Position numbers and translations under genes: made by a program. Shown here piece after piece: positions 24,671-36,808 of a stretch of 64,000 bases of DNA. The stretch is taken from NCBI GenBank assembly GCA_036023115.1, contig JAYKKT010000088.1, positions 3,074,501 to 3,138,500 on the forward strand, in the 5' to 3' direction. Under the pieces are notes generated by a model that worked only from the letters and a program-made list of their open reading frames with translations, ran no database searches and was not told where the DNA came from. This DNA is from Brasenia schreberi (Eukaryota > Streptophyta > Magnoliopsida > Nymphaeales > Cabombaceae). How positions within the stretch are numbered: the first letter of the stretch is position 1; each line of letters begins with the position of its first letter.

Positions 24671-27600
24671 ATGGCGACGATGGAGAGCTTCAACGATAAG
24701 AACGCCGTCTTTCGCAAGCTCCAATCAAAGCCGGAGAACAAGGTACCTCCTCTCTCTCTCTCACGCACACACTGTTCTGCGAAATCTGTGTATCTGGATG
24801 GAAATCGTAATTGGCTCTCGATCGATGGATCTGAGTGCTTCTTATTTGACATATTCTGTGATTCTTCTGTTGTCGGTAGATGTGCTTCGATTGCAACGCG
24901 AAGAACCCAACATGGGCGTCCGTGACGTACGGGGTCTTTCTCTGCATCGACTGCTCAGCAGTTCATCGGAGCCTCGGCGTTCACGTCAGCTTCGTCAGGT
25001 ATGAGCTTCTCTTTTGGTATTGGGTTCCTCTGGCGGATCAATTCTGCGGAGAGAAATTCTGATAAATTCTACTCGTGGTCGTGCTTTTCCTTTGTTTTGC
25101 GTTTCCTTTTCATATGAATTAGCTCTACGAGTTCTCGATTTGTGTGAATTGATGATGATGATATGATGTGTGTGCTTGTATCGAATCAGTGTTTTGAATT
25201 CCCGGTTTTTGTTAGACTGAAGGACTTTTGGAGCTTGATGGAAATAGTTCTTGTTGGTATCCTTAATTTTGAAGATTCGTTCGCCATGGGCTTTGGATTC
25301 CATACGAGAATTTCTTGTTCAGGATCGTGAGTTTATGGAAGTAATAATCGATTATTGTGTTTTCCTTCATCTACGTCATTTATATCTCAATCAGTTCATC
25401 TTTTCTTAATTTTTGATCTTCTTATGCTAGTGTGGCAAAGTTGGATTATTGCATCCAATAGTTTCGGAGGATGAGATTTTGAATGGGATCATGGTGGTTT
25501 GGTTGGTGGCCTAAACGAAAATCTGCATTCTAAGTTGAAGAGTTCTTTGCTTACAGACCTTAGGCCTGCTGATGCATGTTTGTTTTGGTTTCCATGACCT
25601 TATTTAGGAAGCTGATATAGGCGCATGCTTTTCCTTTTCCAATGTTAAAAATTTAGTTCTTGTTCTTTACATTGATCGATTTTCTTGTGTTCATCCTTTT
25701 ACTGATTGATATATGTACTTGAGCTTCAAGTGTAAGAAAGTAAAGGTTTTTCTACCGTCTATAATGGATTCAGCAATGTTCATGGAAATATATCTAATCA
25801 TTCTTGAAAGAGCTTCATACTTCAAGATGTTAACCATATGTTAAGAATTTTATGGCCGTAATATTGGAAAGAGTCAAGAAATCCAAAAAGCATCATCATC
25901 AAGCATATATCAACCATAAGTTCTTTTATTTTTAACTTTTGTCTTTTCTACAGCCTCAATTTCGGTCACCAAGACCTTCATGAATGCCTTCTTGTTTGAT
26001 GAGATAAGTGTATCTTGGACCTTCTTCATGTGCACATCCACTGATAAGGTTATAGTTGCAGTGAGTGAGGAGATGTGTCCATATTGATTCAATTTCTCTG
26101 CCAGCACTCTTAGGGATGACAAGAACGAAAGACATTATTATATCTTTAAAAGGGGATGCATTCACATGGAACTCATCCATCATGTTGACACCATCGTCCT
26201 CAACCAAATTCTCGATTCCTCAAACTTCTTCTAGAAATCAATAAATAAGGCCCGAGTGCTTTATCAGTATGTATCTTCCCTAATTTTCTCGTTACTGACA
26301 TCAACTTCCAAAGCAATTTCATTATCACCATCCAGAACCTATAAGGGCAAAGCAAAATAGACCACGACGTGGTATTCCTATTTACTGGCCACTTAATTAC
26401 TGCCAATTCACATGCCTTGGATATGACTTTTCCCCCTATTGGCTGCAAAATCAACCATGGTTCTGCATTTGCATTTCCTACCAACCGTTTTTCTGGTTTG
26501 GAAGGTGGAATACTGTTGTTATTTATCATGCTTAAATTTGTTGATTTACCTTTCGTATGGTGTGAGAATGATGTCCGTAATGCCTCCCCGTTTCGTTCTT
26601 GTTGATAAACAGGTCCACAAATCTGGATTCATGGACTCCAGAGCAGTTAAGGATGATGAGCTTTGGTGGAAATATTCGTGCTCACGTTTTCTTTAAACAA
26701 CATGGATGGACTGATGGTGGTAAAATTGAGGCAAAATACACGTCAAGAGCTGCTGAGCTATACAGACAATTGCTCTCCAAGGAGGTTGCAAAGAGCCTTG
26801 CGGAAGACAAATCAGCAAATTCCCCGCATTCTCCCCTTTCTTCTGACTCTGCAAATAATGTATTTCCAGATGCAAAGGTTGTGGATACAGTAAAAGAACA
26901 ACCACTCAATAAGCAGGAGAAAGCTGAAAAGTCTGTTTCACCTAAAGCTCCTTCTCACTCTGTAAAGAAGCCTCTTGGTGCAAAGAAGGTGGGAAGTAAG
27001 ACGGGTGGACTGGGTGTCAGGAAGCTCACAACCAAGGTATATCCATTTCGAGAAGTTGCAATAGACTCTATATGACCTTATTTTTCTAAGGTTCTCCTTG
27101 TCTTGTGATGGACTTCTTTTTCAATATATTCACTTATCTAGTGTCTCTTTACTGCAGGCCAGTGACAGTTTGTATGATCAGAAACCTGAAGATCCAGCAC
27201 CTGTGGCCAGTTCTTCAGCTAGTTCCACCACTACAGTGGCTCCCACTTTCTCTTCCCGTTTTGGACTTGTGGAGAACATTGGTCCTGATGATAGCAGTTC
27301 CATCGGTCCTCAAGTCACCAGACATGTTTCACCACCCAAAACTACGGGTTTCTTTGCAGAGTATGGAATGGACTCTGGAGCTCAGAAGAAGGCAACCTCC
27401 AGTTACTCCAAAACGCAGGTACTCCTAACTGCAGGATCTGGTCTAGGCCACCAAAATCTGTTTTTATCTTATTTGCTGCATTATTCTTAGGCACTTTTCT
27501 TTTTGTTTTTAAGATCATTTATTGGTCATTTTAGTTTTTTAAGCATGTTATCTGAAAGTTCTGAGCCAGATGTGCTCATACAACTTCTTGATGGACAGCA

Positions 27601-30094
27601 AACTTGGAGATTCTTGTATGTGATTAATGGGTGTATTTTTTTTCTCATAAGCAAATATAGGTGGCGTCTAGGTTATATTTGTGCTACTTCTTTGGCAGTT
27701 CATTAGATATAATCAAAGGCTGCCTGCTAGAAGAGAAATTTCTAGTGCTATTTTGCTTTTCTTTTTTAAACCTTGAAAAGATTGACATTCTGTTTTGGTT
27801 TGTCTTTTTGTTATGTGACTCGTTTAGAGAGAAGAAACATGGAATACATATTTCAACCCTTCCTCCATCTATCTGTTTACTTGTCCAATCTCAGATTAAC
27901 TTGATTAGGCACCTGTACATCTGGTGATTCACTAGTTTAGTTGACACCTAATGAGGCTTTATGGACTTGTGGTGAAGCATGTCATGGTACTCAATATCAA
28001 ATGTGATACAAAGGATTGTGTCCTACAACAACAACTACTAAGACTTTTCCCGTACTAGATGGGGTCGGCTACGTGGATTCCTTGTTTTCACATAACCCTA
28101 TCATGTGCCTTCGTAGAATCCATGGTAGATAAGTCCGACAAAGTTTTACGTTGACCATCGGAAGCCTAACACAATTCTCCTCCTTTATATGGGCTTGGGA
28201 CCGGTCATACAAGGGTGATCCCTTATATGGGCGGTAAGGAGTGCAAAATGAGGACTTCCCAGGGTGTCACCCATCCTAGTACTACTCTCACCCAAACATG
28301 CTTAACTTTGGAGTTATGATGGGATCCGGTGCTTTAGTGCATAATTAAATGGCTCAACATAAGAACCATCTCAGAGTGCAAGTTAAACAATCAAAAGTGT
28401 GTATATCATGTTAAAGAAACAAAGGATTGTGTCCTAAATTATAAAAATCCTTTATTGCTGGCTTTAGCACATTTACGAAGTTCTTAAGCCTAACATGTTA
28501 TCTCTAGGCCGGAATGATAAGTTTTGTATGTACAGGTAAGAAAAACATGACGAAAATTTGAAAATAGTTTATAATTATAGTCATAGTTGACAAAGTGCAC
28601 TGTTTTTCATTTATTAGAACGTTATTTGATGTAGCTTACTGTTTCACTGTAATGCTGATCAATCTGCAGATTGAGGAGTCCAATGAAGCTAGACAGAAGT
28701 TCTCTGATGCAAAGTCTATTTCGTCAGCTCAGTTTTTTGGTGATCAAAATAAGGCCGATATGGAGTCTCAAATCTCACTCCAGAAATTCTCTGTATGTTT
28801 TACTCCAGAGTTTCATCTTGGGTCCTATTATCAGTAGATTGTCACTACGGTTATGTGAATGATTTTATTCACCAGTGTTGGTTGCAGTTAGATTCTCAGC
28901 AAGTGCTTTAGAGTTTAGACCAAAACCATGCCTCTTCCCACACTAAGTGGGTCGGCTACGTGGATTCTCAGTCACCATTGAGCTTGATCTTGTGCTATAT
29001 TACTCTAAAAGTGAAAGATCATGTTTTACTGTATCCTTTCAATACTTTAGAAGCCTCTCTCCCTCTTCTAAAATGTTTGTCCATGTCTGTCATCTGATTT
29101 TTAATTACCGGTTTCCTATTTATATGTTTGGAGGACTTCGGTTTGATTTTCACTCTCGTTGCATGTGCTCTGCTGTAGGGTTCGTCTTCTATCTCGAGTG
29201 CTGATCTTTTTGGGCAGACCAGTAATGATTCTCGGCTTGATTTGACAGCAAATGAACTCATTAACCGCATCTCTTTTCAGGTGTGAATTATCCCTTTCAA
29301 AATTTTACTTGATGCTGGCACAAGTGGCTTGGAAAACTATATATAATTAATTATCAGCGTTAGTTTTGGTCTTGTCTTTGCTTATAGTCATTAAGACCAA
29401 TTTGGTATACAAAATCCATGTGAAGCTACTCCTTTCTTATCCTTTCCAGTACATCATAAACGTATAGCTGCATCATGGAAGTGCAACACACTCGTTTGTT
29501 CTTTAGAAACCCTCTAATTTTAGTTCCATACAAACGTGTTTGAGAAGACACTGTTAGTGTTATCTATAAAAGATGATAACATATATAACATATTAAGTAT
29601 AAATAGAACTATGAATTATATAAATCTGTAACACAGGTGTGGGTGTGGATGATAGACGATGAAAACTTTTGAAAATTATGGGTACAAAAAGTACGATATA
29701 TATATACATATATATATATACATATATATATACATATATATATATATAATATATATTTATGTAAACATCTTATAAATCTAAAAAGGATTGATGCTTTTAT
29801 AAGTTAATTCACTGATGAAGTAATATCCGTTAAATATTCGTGAAGTGTCTAGTGTTGAGTCAGACATGAGAGAAGTATAGGCGTTGAGTTGGGAGTGTCC
29901 AACAGAGGTGCTACCCCTTGGTAGAAGTGTTTGTGCGACATGGTGTAAGATGGTACATAATGCTGATTCTCGTGTTTGTGTGTCAGGCATCACAGGACAT
30001 ATCTGCATTGAAGAACATCGCTGGGGAGACGGGGAAGAAGCTCACATCTTTGGCTTCAAGCTTTTTAACGGATATTCAAGACAGAATTCTTTGA
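24671..30094 (+). CDS. AGD8/9/10: ARF GTPase-activating protein, AGD8/9/10 group (seven exons, 402 aa)
   Basis: Stimulates GTP hydrolysis by ARF GTPases; relatives act at the Golgi in COPI vesicle traffic. Exons: 24671-24742, 24880-24998, 26613-27036, 27158-27418, 28670-28792, 29179-29280, 29987-30094. They join to 1209 nt in one frame. The ArfGAP zinc finger is complete: C26 and C29, sixteen residues, then C46 and C49, followed by the catalytic arginine R54 in [12 protein letters not shown]. The domain continues through [20 protein letters not shown]. The rest is serine- and lysine-rich, and the C-terminus, [20 protein letters not shown] followed by [17 protein letters not shown], is the conserved tail of ARFGAP2/3-type proteins. 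Length and tail match Arabidopsis AGD8-10; which of the three it equals cannot be decided here. Intron 4 carries a 5S-related SINE-like element and intron 5 a LINE tail. Confidence 0.92.
28026..28418 (-). mobile_element. 5S-rRNA-related SINE-like element with RTE LINE tail
   Basis: Bounded by a perfect 18-bp direct repeat, acaaaggattgtgtccta, at 28008-28025 and 28419-28436. On the minus strand it has ~65 bases of unassigned leader, then a 5S rRNA-like block (about 28240-28345: caccggatccc, gttaagcatg, gagagtagtactaggatggg, ctgggaagtcct). A body follows (taaaggaggag, ttgtgttaggcttcc, gtcaacgtaaaactttgtcg), and then the RTE 3' end (gtagccgaccccatctagta) closing in a gttgttgttg tail. The layout is that of a 5S-headed SINE using RTE machinery. 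An internally deleted RTE, or a Cassandra-type TRIM LTR joined to a LINE tail, are alternatives. Confidence 0.75.
28921..29006 (-). mobile_element. RTE LINE 3'-end fragment
   Basis: Minus-strand match to the RTE terminal block (ccacgtagccgacccactta and the aagaggcatgg variant) in intron 5 of the ARF-GAP gene. It resembles the older copy at 19226 more than the younger ones. Confidence 0.6.
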
Positions 30095-30099
30095 GAACG

Positions 30100-32090
30100 A
30101 GTAGCCCACGATCTTCTGAGACTTGGTATCCTTCCTTCAACTCTAGAGTTAGTTTTTCCCCAAATCATTACTCAGAAGCTTCTTGTTTTTCTTTACCTGT
30201 GTCGTCTCTAAAAATACTTTTTGTTGATAAACATCAATCTGAATATGTATGCATACTTAATATATGTATCGGATTGATTATAAAGGTACATGCAATTCAG
30301 GATGCTGTTCTTGTTCATCTCTTCACCTTTTCTGCTAATATTAGTCTCATGCTTCTGCTATTCGTGTTCTCGGGTCGCTTTGACCCATTCATATTGTACC
30401 ACCTAAAACCAAAACCAATCCGGTGCATGGCTTCTTAGTCACATTTTGCTCGATTTCGGCTATATAAGCAATTGATTTTCTTCAAATTCTTTCAAGTAGA
30501 GCTCAAGGGACAAAACAGATTGTCAATATTAGGTTTCTAATGTTGTCTGGGAATGAGAAAATAGTGAAGTGAATGAAGGAGCTGAATTAAATTGGAAGAG
30601 TTTTGTTTATTAAGAATAAAAAAGTTTTTAATTGACAAGAAGATCAAGAAACCTGCACCATATTGTTTTCGTGGCGATTAAAAAATTGGCCGAATTAGAA
30701 GACTTTTGATTCTCAAAACCGTAGTTGCAACCATGAAGCATTGACCTTAGCATATGCCAGCCAGCAATCAAAGGACTACTTGACAGACCAAGCTAGAGCT
30801 GGCAAACCATTTCCGTTCCTTCCTATCCATTGTGCCTTCACACACACAACCATGAAGCATTGACTTGAGAATCAGAAGACTTTTCATTCTCAAAACCGTG
30901 GTTGTAGCCCGCTCTCTCTCACGCACACACATTGTGGGTGAACACGATCATGGACTTCCGTGTTGTGCCTGTGTGGGTTATGTTGTACCTGAAATTGACC
31001 ATCTTTGAAGACACTGATGACAACCATGATGAAATATTTTCTCCTGCTATCAGAAGAAAATCAATGGCAACAAAACTTAGCCTCTCTCTTGGGCCTATTC
31101 ATCGGCGAGGTGAGGAATAAAATCCAAAAAGATTGGCTGAACACTCCAAAATTTTTCAAAGATTATATATATTGCCTCACTTAAATTTCACCCACCCGGA
31201 CTTCGCCTCACTCTAGAAAATTTTCAAGGTCTGCTATTGCTTCAGCATCGAGCCAAAGATGGCTGCTTTCGTGTTGTTTTTGAACCAGTCTGAACATTTT
31301 GAGAAAGGGAATCACAGTTTCGGGTACTGGGTATGTTTCTCAAAGATCTGCAACATCAGGGTTCATGCCTTTGGTTCGGGTGTGCGACTCATCCTTTGAT
31401 TTGGATCTGAAATTGATACCCAAATTTTATCTGCCTTTATACAGTTATTGGTTTGGGTATTGATACGCTTGAATTTAAAGGCATAAATAATAGGTTCGGT
31501 TATAAGTTGGGTCAGGTTTAAGCAGGTCGAGTTGGCTGGAGACCCAGATGTATGATCATGTACACAATTTGATCCCAAACGACAGCATCATAACTCAGGT
31601 CCGGTTACTGTATAGATTCACTTAAGATGGTTCAAAGTTGTTTCGGATTTAAATGATTTGGATCTCTATGTGTTAGACTTAAGAATCTAAACGGCTGATG
31701 GTTGCGACCTGTCACGGGACAGATTTCAGCAAACTGTGAGAAGAATCTAATCACATTTATAAAATGATACAATGTTAATCACTAAGGGACACTTGACATG
31801 AACACTCCAAATACGATACAATGCTATTAATGTGAATCATAAGATAGTTTAGATCTAAGTCTAAATCTATTATTTGAACTATGATCCAAATAATTAAACA
31901 AAACTAAATTCAAATCAAGTATAGTGCTTCCAAATCCGAAGCCATTAATGTGGATCATAAGATAGTCTACATCTAAGTTCAAATCTATTATTAGAACTAT
32001 GACTCAAATGATTAAGCAGAACTAAATTCAAATCAAGTATAGTGCCTTCAAATCTGAATCTATGAAGCGTAAAGATCACGTACTGGAGCT
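30100..32090. other. Intergenic region between ARF-GAP and VPS25 genes
   Basis: The first few hundred bases are presumably the ARF-GAP 3' UTR. Beyond that are short repeats only, including a phrase around accatgaagcattgac near 30731 and 30849. A segment around 31090-31230 resembles the sequence at 19110-19215 (gaggcgaagt/tgcctcac words), so it is a dispersed repeat. No gene is seen. Confidence 0.5.
31823..32063. repeat. ~120-bp tandem duplication
   Basis: Two adjacent units share attaatgtgnatcataagata, an aaatctattatt block, attcaaatcaagtatagtg and a ccaaat/tcaaat end, with scattered differences. Non-coding. Confidence 0.8.
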
Positions 32091-32189
32091 ACCAACGTCC
32101 GGTCAGCGTCCGATGACAATTGACAGAACGGGTTGAGGTCAGGTCTGATCCATTCGGTTCATATAACCGGGATTGTGGATCCAGGTTGA

Positions 32190-32479
32190 TTTCTCTTCCC
32201 ACCCATAATAGATCCGGTCGAAACAATACTGCCTCTCCCACGTTTCTCCGTTCTCTTCTTCTCCCTCTCCATCCCGGAGGGCTCCCGATGTGAACAATCC
32301 GGTGGCGGATTCTGGTCGCAATCTCCCCATTTCCCCTCTTTCTCTTTGTTGTGTGTGTGTGTGAAATGCAGACGTGCAAAGGCAAATCCCGGTGAATCCT
32401 CGAGTCAATCGTGGCCTACGAGTCGGAATAGGTTGAGGAGAGTCGTCGGCCTCGGAATCCCGCCAGCGTAGAGATTCAG
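32190..32479 (+). other. Probable 5' leader exon of VPS25
   Basis: A GC-richer block with CT-rich leader-like sequence ends in gagattcag followed by the strong donor gtatgt at 32480. A matching acceptor (ttctgattgtag) ends at 34242, and the short segment 34243-34286 then leads to the VPS25 start. This gives a 1.76-kb intron in the 5' UTR, common in plant housekeeping genes. It is inferred from splice sites and composition only. Confidence 0.45.
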
Positions 32480-34269
32480 GTATGTCGTAAGCAATCCATT
32501 TGGAGAATATGCTGATTTTTTCAGAATCGAATGCTTTTTCTATGTATGCAAATGTGAAAGCATGATCAAGCCTGATATTATGATTTCTCGATGCTAATTC
32601 GTAGATCACACCATGAGGATGACAAAATCGTGTGATTGGCCTTCCTGTTTCTCCTTGCAGTACCCACTGACCCTATTTCACTCCAAATGAGAAGGTTTTA
32701 TCGGAGAATTAGTGAGAATTTGCATACTCTGTACCTTTCTGCAACATTTGGTTGGGAGTTGGGGCTTTTAATTGTCTAAACCAAGCATATTTAGGGTTTT
32801 TGCGGTTGTTGAACAACGTGCAGGCAGTAGGGATTTTAATTCTTTGGATTCAATTGGCATGCAAATGACATGCATGACTTGGAGTTTTTGTTTCTTGAGT
32901 TCAATCTACTTTTGTTCAGTTTAAATCTTGGGCAAGATTCAATATTACCAGTCCACGTTCATCTCTTGTGCATCTATTGCATGTTTAGAAAATCTTGAGT
33001 GCAATATTATATTCTATAACATTACGCAGGAATGCTATGTTTGATTTGAAATTGTATACTTTGGAATGTTCTGCATGACATGGATTCCCGTGCTTGAGAT
33101 AATTTTTTTCAGTTTGTAATGCTGATCAAACAGCGGTTGGCAACCGAAGGGAAAAGAAAATACTGGAAACTGTTTCCATGCAACTTACACGAGTCAAATG
33201 CGCCAAATGAACAAGGAAAAACTAATTAAAAACTAAATTAAGCCCGCCCAGTAGTTGGAGGACTATGATTTCCTCGAGTTCTTCAGAGTTCTGCAGTCAC
33301 GATCATAACTTTTACTAATGTTTACACAGCTAAGGCGTGTCGATTCCTACTTATCTGAGTCTATGATAGAAGGCAGAAGTTTGTGCTTAATTCACGCCAT
33401 AACCGTTCCAGTACATTAATAAAAGGTTTGTTGAAATAGAGGGCTTAGATTAAGGACGTCTAGTAACTCAGGATATGACATGCGATATACTTGGTTTTGA
33501 CCATGCTGGACCTCTTTTATTAGGAGAAAATAAAAACCCGCAATGCTAGCTGCAGACTGCAGTGGATCGGAGTGCTGACTCCCTTCATCTGGCCAAGACC
33601 CCTCCCTCCCCAACTCTCTTCCCATGCGTGTGTAAAGTGAATAGGAAAAAGAAGGAGCTTGTGAGGTTGTCTGGCTGGAAATAATCTATTGTTGTGAACC
33701 GCCCCACCATGTAGACACAAACACAAAACTCAAATATGATAAAGGAATCAATCGAATTTTAAAGCAAAACGAAATTGGGGCAGCTTTGGTTGTATTCGAT
33801 GTGAATCAGGAAATGTACAGATAAGAATCATATTACCAAAACTGAACTTTATAGTAGCTTCCTAATATAAGGATCAAAAACTTCTAAGGTCAAAATTACT
33901 AATTACTAAACCTTACATGCATCCCAGGTGGTGTCATGAACATTCTATTCTTCAATTCTCTAGCTATTCATTTTCCTTCCTCTATCGTTTCTTTTTGGAG
34001 TTTGGGTGTTTTTGTCCGGATGCCTAATGTATGACTCTGATTTTGTGCTCTTTCCTTTTCCCACTTACATTTTGGTGAAAATCTTGAAGGGGAATAAAGA
34101 GAGTATTATTTGAGGGCCTGTTTGGATGAAAACTTAAAATTTAACACCTGCTGGATTGTAATGTGTGTGTTCTGAGAACTTCAGTTTTTTGAACTATCAG
34201 AAATCAAGCCTTACATTTCCTTTTCCCTTTTTCTGATTGTAGAATTAGTGTTGGGACTTGGGAGAGTTG

Positions 34270-34299
34270 ATGCTTGGGGAACCAAGATGCAGAAGTTAG
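34270..34299 (+). promoter_or_regulatory. Short upstream ORF overlapping the VPS25 start codon
   Basis: An ATG 17 bases before the VPS25 ATG opens a nine-codon frame in another register, ending in TAG inside codon 5 of VPS25. Such an overlapping uORF could lower translation if ribosomes choose the first ATG. Confidence 0.45.
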
Positions 34300-36808
34300 G
34301 TGACTACAAGTTGCCACAGTTCTTCAATTACCCACCATACTTCACGTAAGTTCTCATCCTGTATAGTTGATCTCAATACCCAATTGCTGTCACTTGAAAG
34401 TTAAGTTTGATATTTCTCTGTTTTGAACATTCTCAGTTTCTTGTTAGTATTTGCTTTTGTAGGGATTTAGAAGTTTTTACTTTCAACATGGTTTTGTATG
34501 ACATGTATTTGTTTGAGGAGTTTTTATTAGATTTTGGATTCCAATTCAGTCTTAGCGTTCAATTATTCTATTATTTAATAATGCATGATGTCACCTTCCT
34601 CATTCTCTGGTTGAATGTCATCCCAAACCTAATGTTGAATTGTTTGACTGCAGATTCAAATACTATCTTGTTAATTAGAAAAAAGCATGTAATTGACGCT
34701 CATGAAACTTTTTCTCCTATGCAAGTGTAAATTATGATACCATCACATTCTTATATGCAGTTTGCAGCCAGTACGGGACACAAGAGAAAAGCAGGTTCAG
34801 CTTTGGAAGGAACTGATTATCGATTACTGTAGGTATAAGAAGGTCTTCGTCATCAGCCTGGAGAAAGAATTTCCCCTTTTCTCTAACCCAGTCATCGAGA
34901 GTATGTGCTTCATTTGATTCTAGAACCAAAAGATTTGTTGGAATTTCATGCAACTTATTTTCCAGTTCTTGGATTAGTGATATTGCGAGTATGCTTTTCC
35001 TTGTTCTTTTTTGTTGGTTACAAAGGGAGGCCGAAGCCTAACATACACACACTCACACACCCCCTGGGAGTCAAACTTCCCACCAGCAGCAAGGGCGTTA
35101 GAGTGCCCTTCAATTGAGCTAAGAATCTAGGCGCTGTGCTTTTCCTTGTTTTGATATGTTAATGTCATTCGCACCCTGAAGTTTATCTTTGTAATCTAGG
35201 TGGTAGCCTTTAAGATTGGATTGCACAACTTGTACCAGTATCACTAGCCTTTGTTTTGCTCGGAAACATTTGATTTTGCAAGGCTTGGTTTTGCAGGAGG
35301 CCTTAGCCATGAGTCAAAGGACGTCTTTCTTTCGGCATTGGTTTCAGAGGGTTTGTCCTAATTGGTGTTCTAAGTTTGGGAAGCATGTTTGATTTTATGA
35401 AGCACATTTGTAACCGAATTTCTTATTTCATGTAATCCAGGGCGAGCAGAGTGGATGGATAAATCACATAAAAAATGCTTGATTCTTTGGCATCACATTC
35501 AGGATTGGGCTGATATTATACTGAAGTTTGTAGGTGCAGATGTCAAATGTCTATGACAGTTGATTCTCTATCTAATTAAGAAGATGGTGACCGTTAACTC
35601 ATTTGTGAAATAAGGTGAGAGACAATGGATTTGAAGATGTACTAACCGTGGAAGAAATAGGGTCTGGAAGTGAGACAATAGGCACAGGTATTCCCCCCCC
35701 CCCCCGTAATGAACATTTTGTTTGTCTCTGGTTCTATGTGATCTTTTATCAAGGGTTTAGACTCATAAGGGTTGTCTCATACCTGAGATAACTGGTTCTA
35801 TGTGATTAATTGGTTGTACGGGTGTTCAATTGATTACGCTCTTATTCTTAGGGGGTATTCTGGTTACCTGCCGAACCTTTGGTTTTGAGACATGACAGAA
35901 AACTTTCTCTGTTCGTTTGACATGATCTGACTGGTTTTCCTGTGTTCATCCAAGTCATGCCAACACATTATGCGAGAACCCTTGTATTCTTGACCTCAAA
36001 TTTTGACGCCAACGTTTTCAACTGGGGCATGGCATGGATCAGACCATCCTTTTTTATGATTTAAACTAGATCATGAGACTGATTTCTTGTTATTTTTATT
36101 ACCTCAAACAGGTGATATCGTCAGTTCTGAGGACAGTCTTACCATGTGTAATGCTTCCATCAGTTATGAAAATTAATGGGTTTTCTAAACCGTTACCGGA
36201 AAGCTCGTCCTGTTTTTGTCTATCTCAATAAAATTGCTCTATACCTTTCTTCCCTAGCTAGAGCAGCAGGTGCTGTAGCAAAACTGATTGCAGAAGAGGG
36301 TCTCTTTTATGCACTTGGCAACACTATTGTGAAATGTGTCGCCTTCTCTGAGAACCGCATCTGGCCATTTCTAATCAGCCGTATGTTTTACTTTTTCTTT
36401 ACAGTGTTCTATCCATTAACAAATTAATATTTTTTGTGCCTGCAGTTTAGAATGCTTTAGTTTTGACTTGATAAGGTATGTCTTAGTGGTTTCAAGAGGA
36501 TGCAGTTCATTCAAAGGAGGTTAGGCAAAATGCCAGCGAGTGATCACAAATTATATTAATTGTGGAGTCTTTTTCTTGGATAAATTTTTTCTCGAGTAAC
36601 ATAGTTTCTCCCTTTCTTATAATTCTTTACCCTTTCATCCTCGTTGCTCTTCCATTTCATTGACTAAATGTGTTCTTTTGTTACAGAGCTTGCTGGAATT
36701 GATCGAACTATTCTTATGCGTGCCCTAAAGCTATTGGAACAAAAGGGCAAAGCGACTCTCTTCAAAGGAACTTCTGCAGATGATATAGGTGTAAAATTCT
36801 CAGCATGA
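34287..36808 (+). CDS. VPS25: ESCRT-II subunit VPS25 (six coding exons, 178 aa)
   Basis: VPS25 links the ESCRT-II core (VPS22/VPS36) to ESCRT-III on endosomes, for sorting of ubiquitinated membrane proteins into multivesicular bodies. Exons: 34287-34345, 34761-34900, 35297-35350, 35441-35529, 35615-35687, 36687-36808, joining to 537 nt in one frame. The N-terminus MQKLGDYKLPQFFNYPPYFT carries the PPYF motif used to bind the ESCRT-II core. LQPVRDTREKQVQLWKELII begins the first winged-helix domain. CLILWHHIQDWADIILKFVR and GIDRTILMRALKLLEQKGKA lie in the second, and the protein ends TSADDIGVKFSA. Without the 54-nt exon 3 (GLSHESKDVFLSALVSE) the protein would lack a conserved block. Length is normal for plants (about 179 aa). 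Intron 2 carries a SINE. Confidence 0.93.
35006..35136 (-). mobile_element. tRNA-derived SINE with target duplication in VPS25 intron 2
   Basis: The 131-bp element is flanked by a perfect 14-bp repeat, tgcttttccttgtt, at 34992-35005 and 35137-35150. The minus strand reads box-A-like tagctcaattga, a box-B-like gtttgactccc, a gtgtgagtgtgtg body, the hairpin aggcttcggcct, then ttgtaaccaac and an A run. It is the best-bounded copy of this SINE family in the window. Confidence 0.85.

Noticed and set aside
28240..28345. A functional 5S rRNA gene
   Set aside because: The 5' end is missing and there are many substitutions; it sits inside a mobile element with a target duplication, not in a 5S array.
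32139..32609. 156-codon minus-strand ORF at the VPS25 leader
   Set aside because: The plus strand has leader-like composition and a strong donor; the ORF has no recognisable domain. An IEKAF-like string resembles a reverse-transcriptase motif but is isolated.
36176..36427. 83-codon plus-strand ORF in VPS25 intron 5 (MGFLNRYRKARPVFVYLNKI ...)
   Set aside because: It lies wholly inside an intron between good splice sites and has no family resemblance I can name; possibly a fragment of a decayed element.
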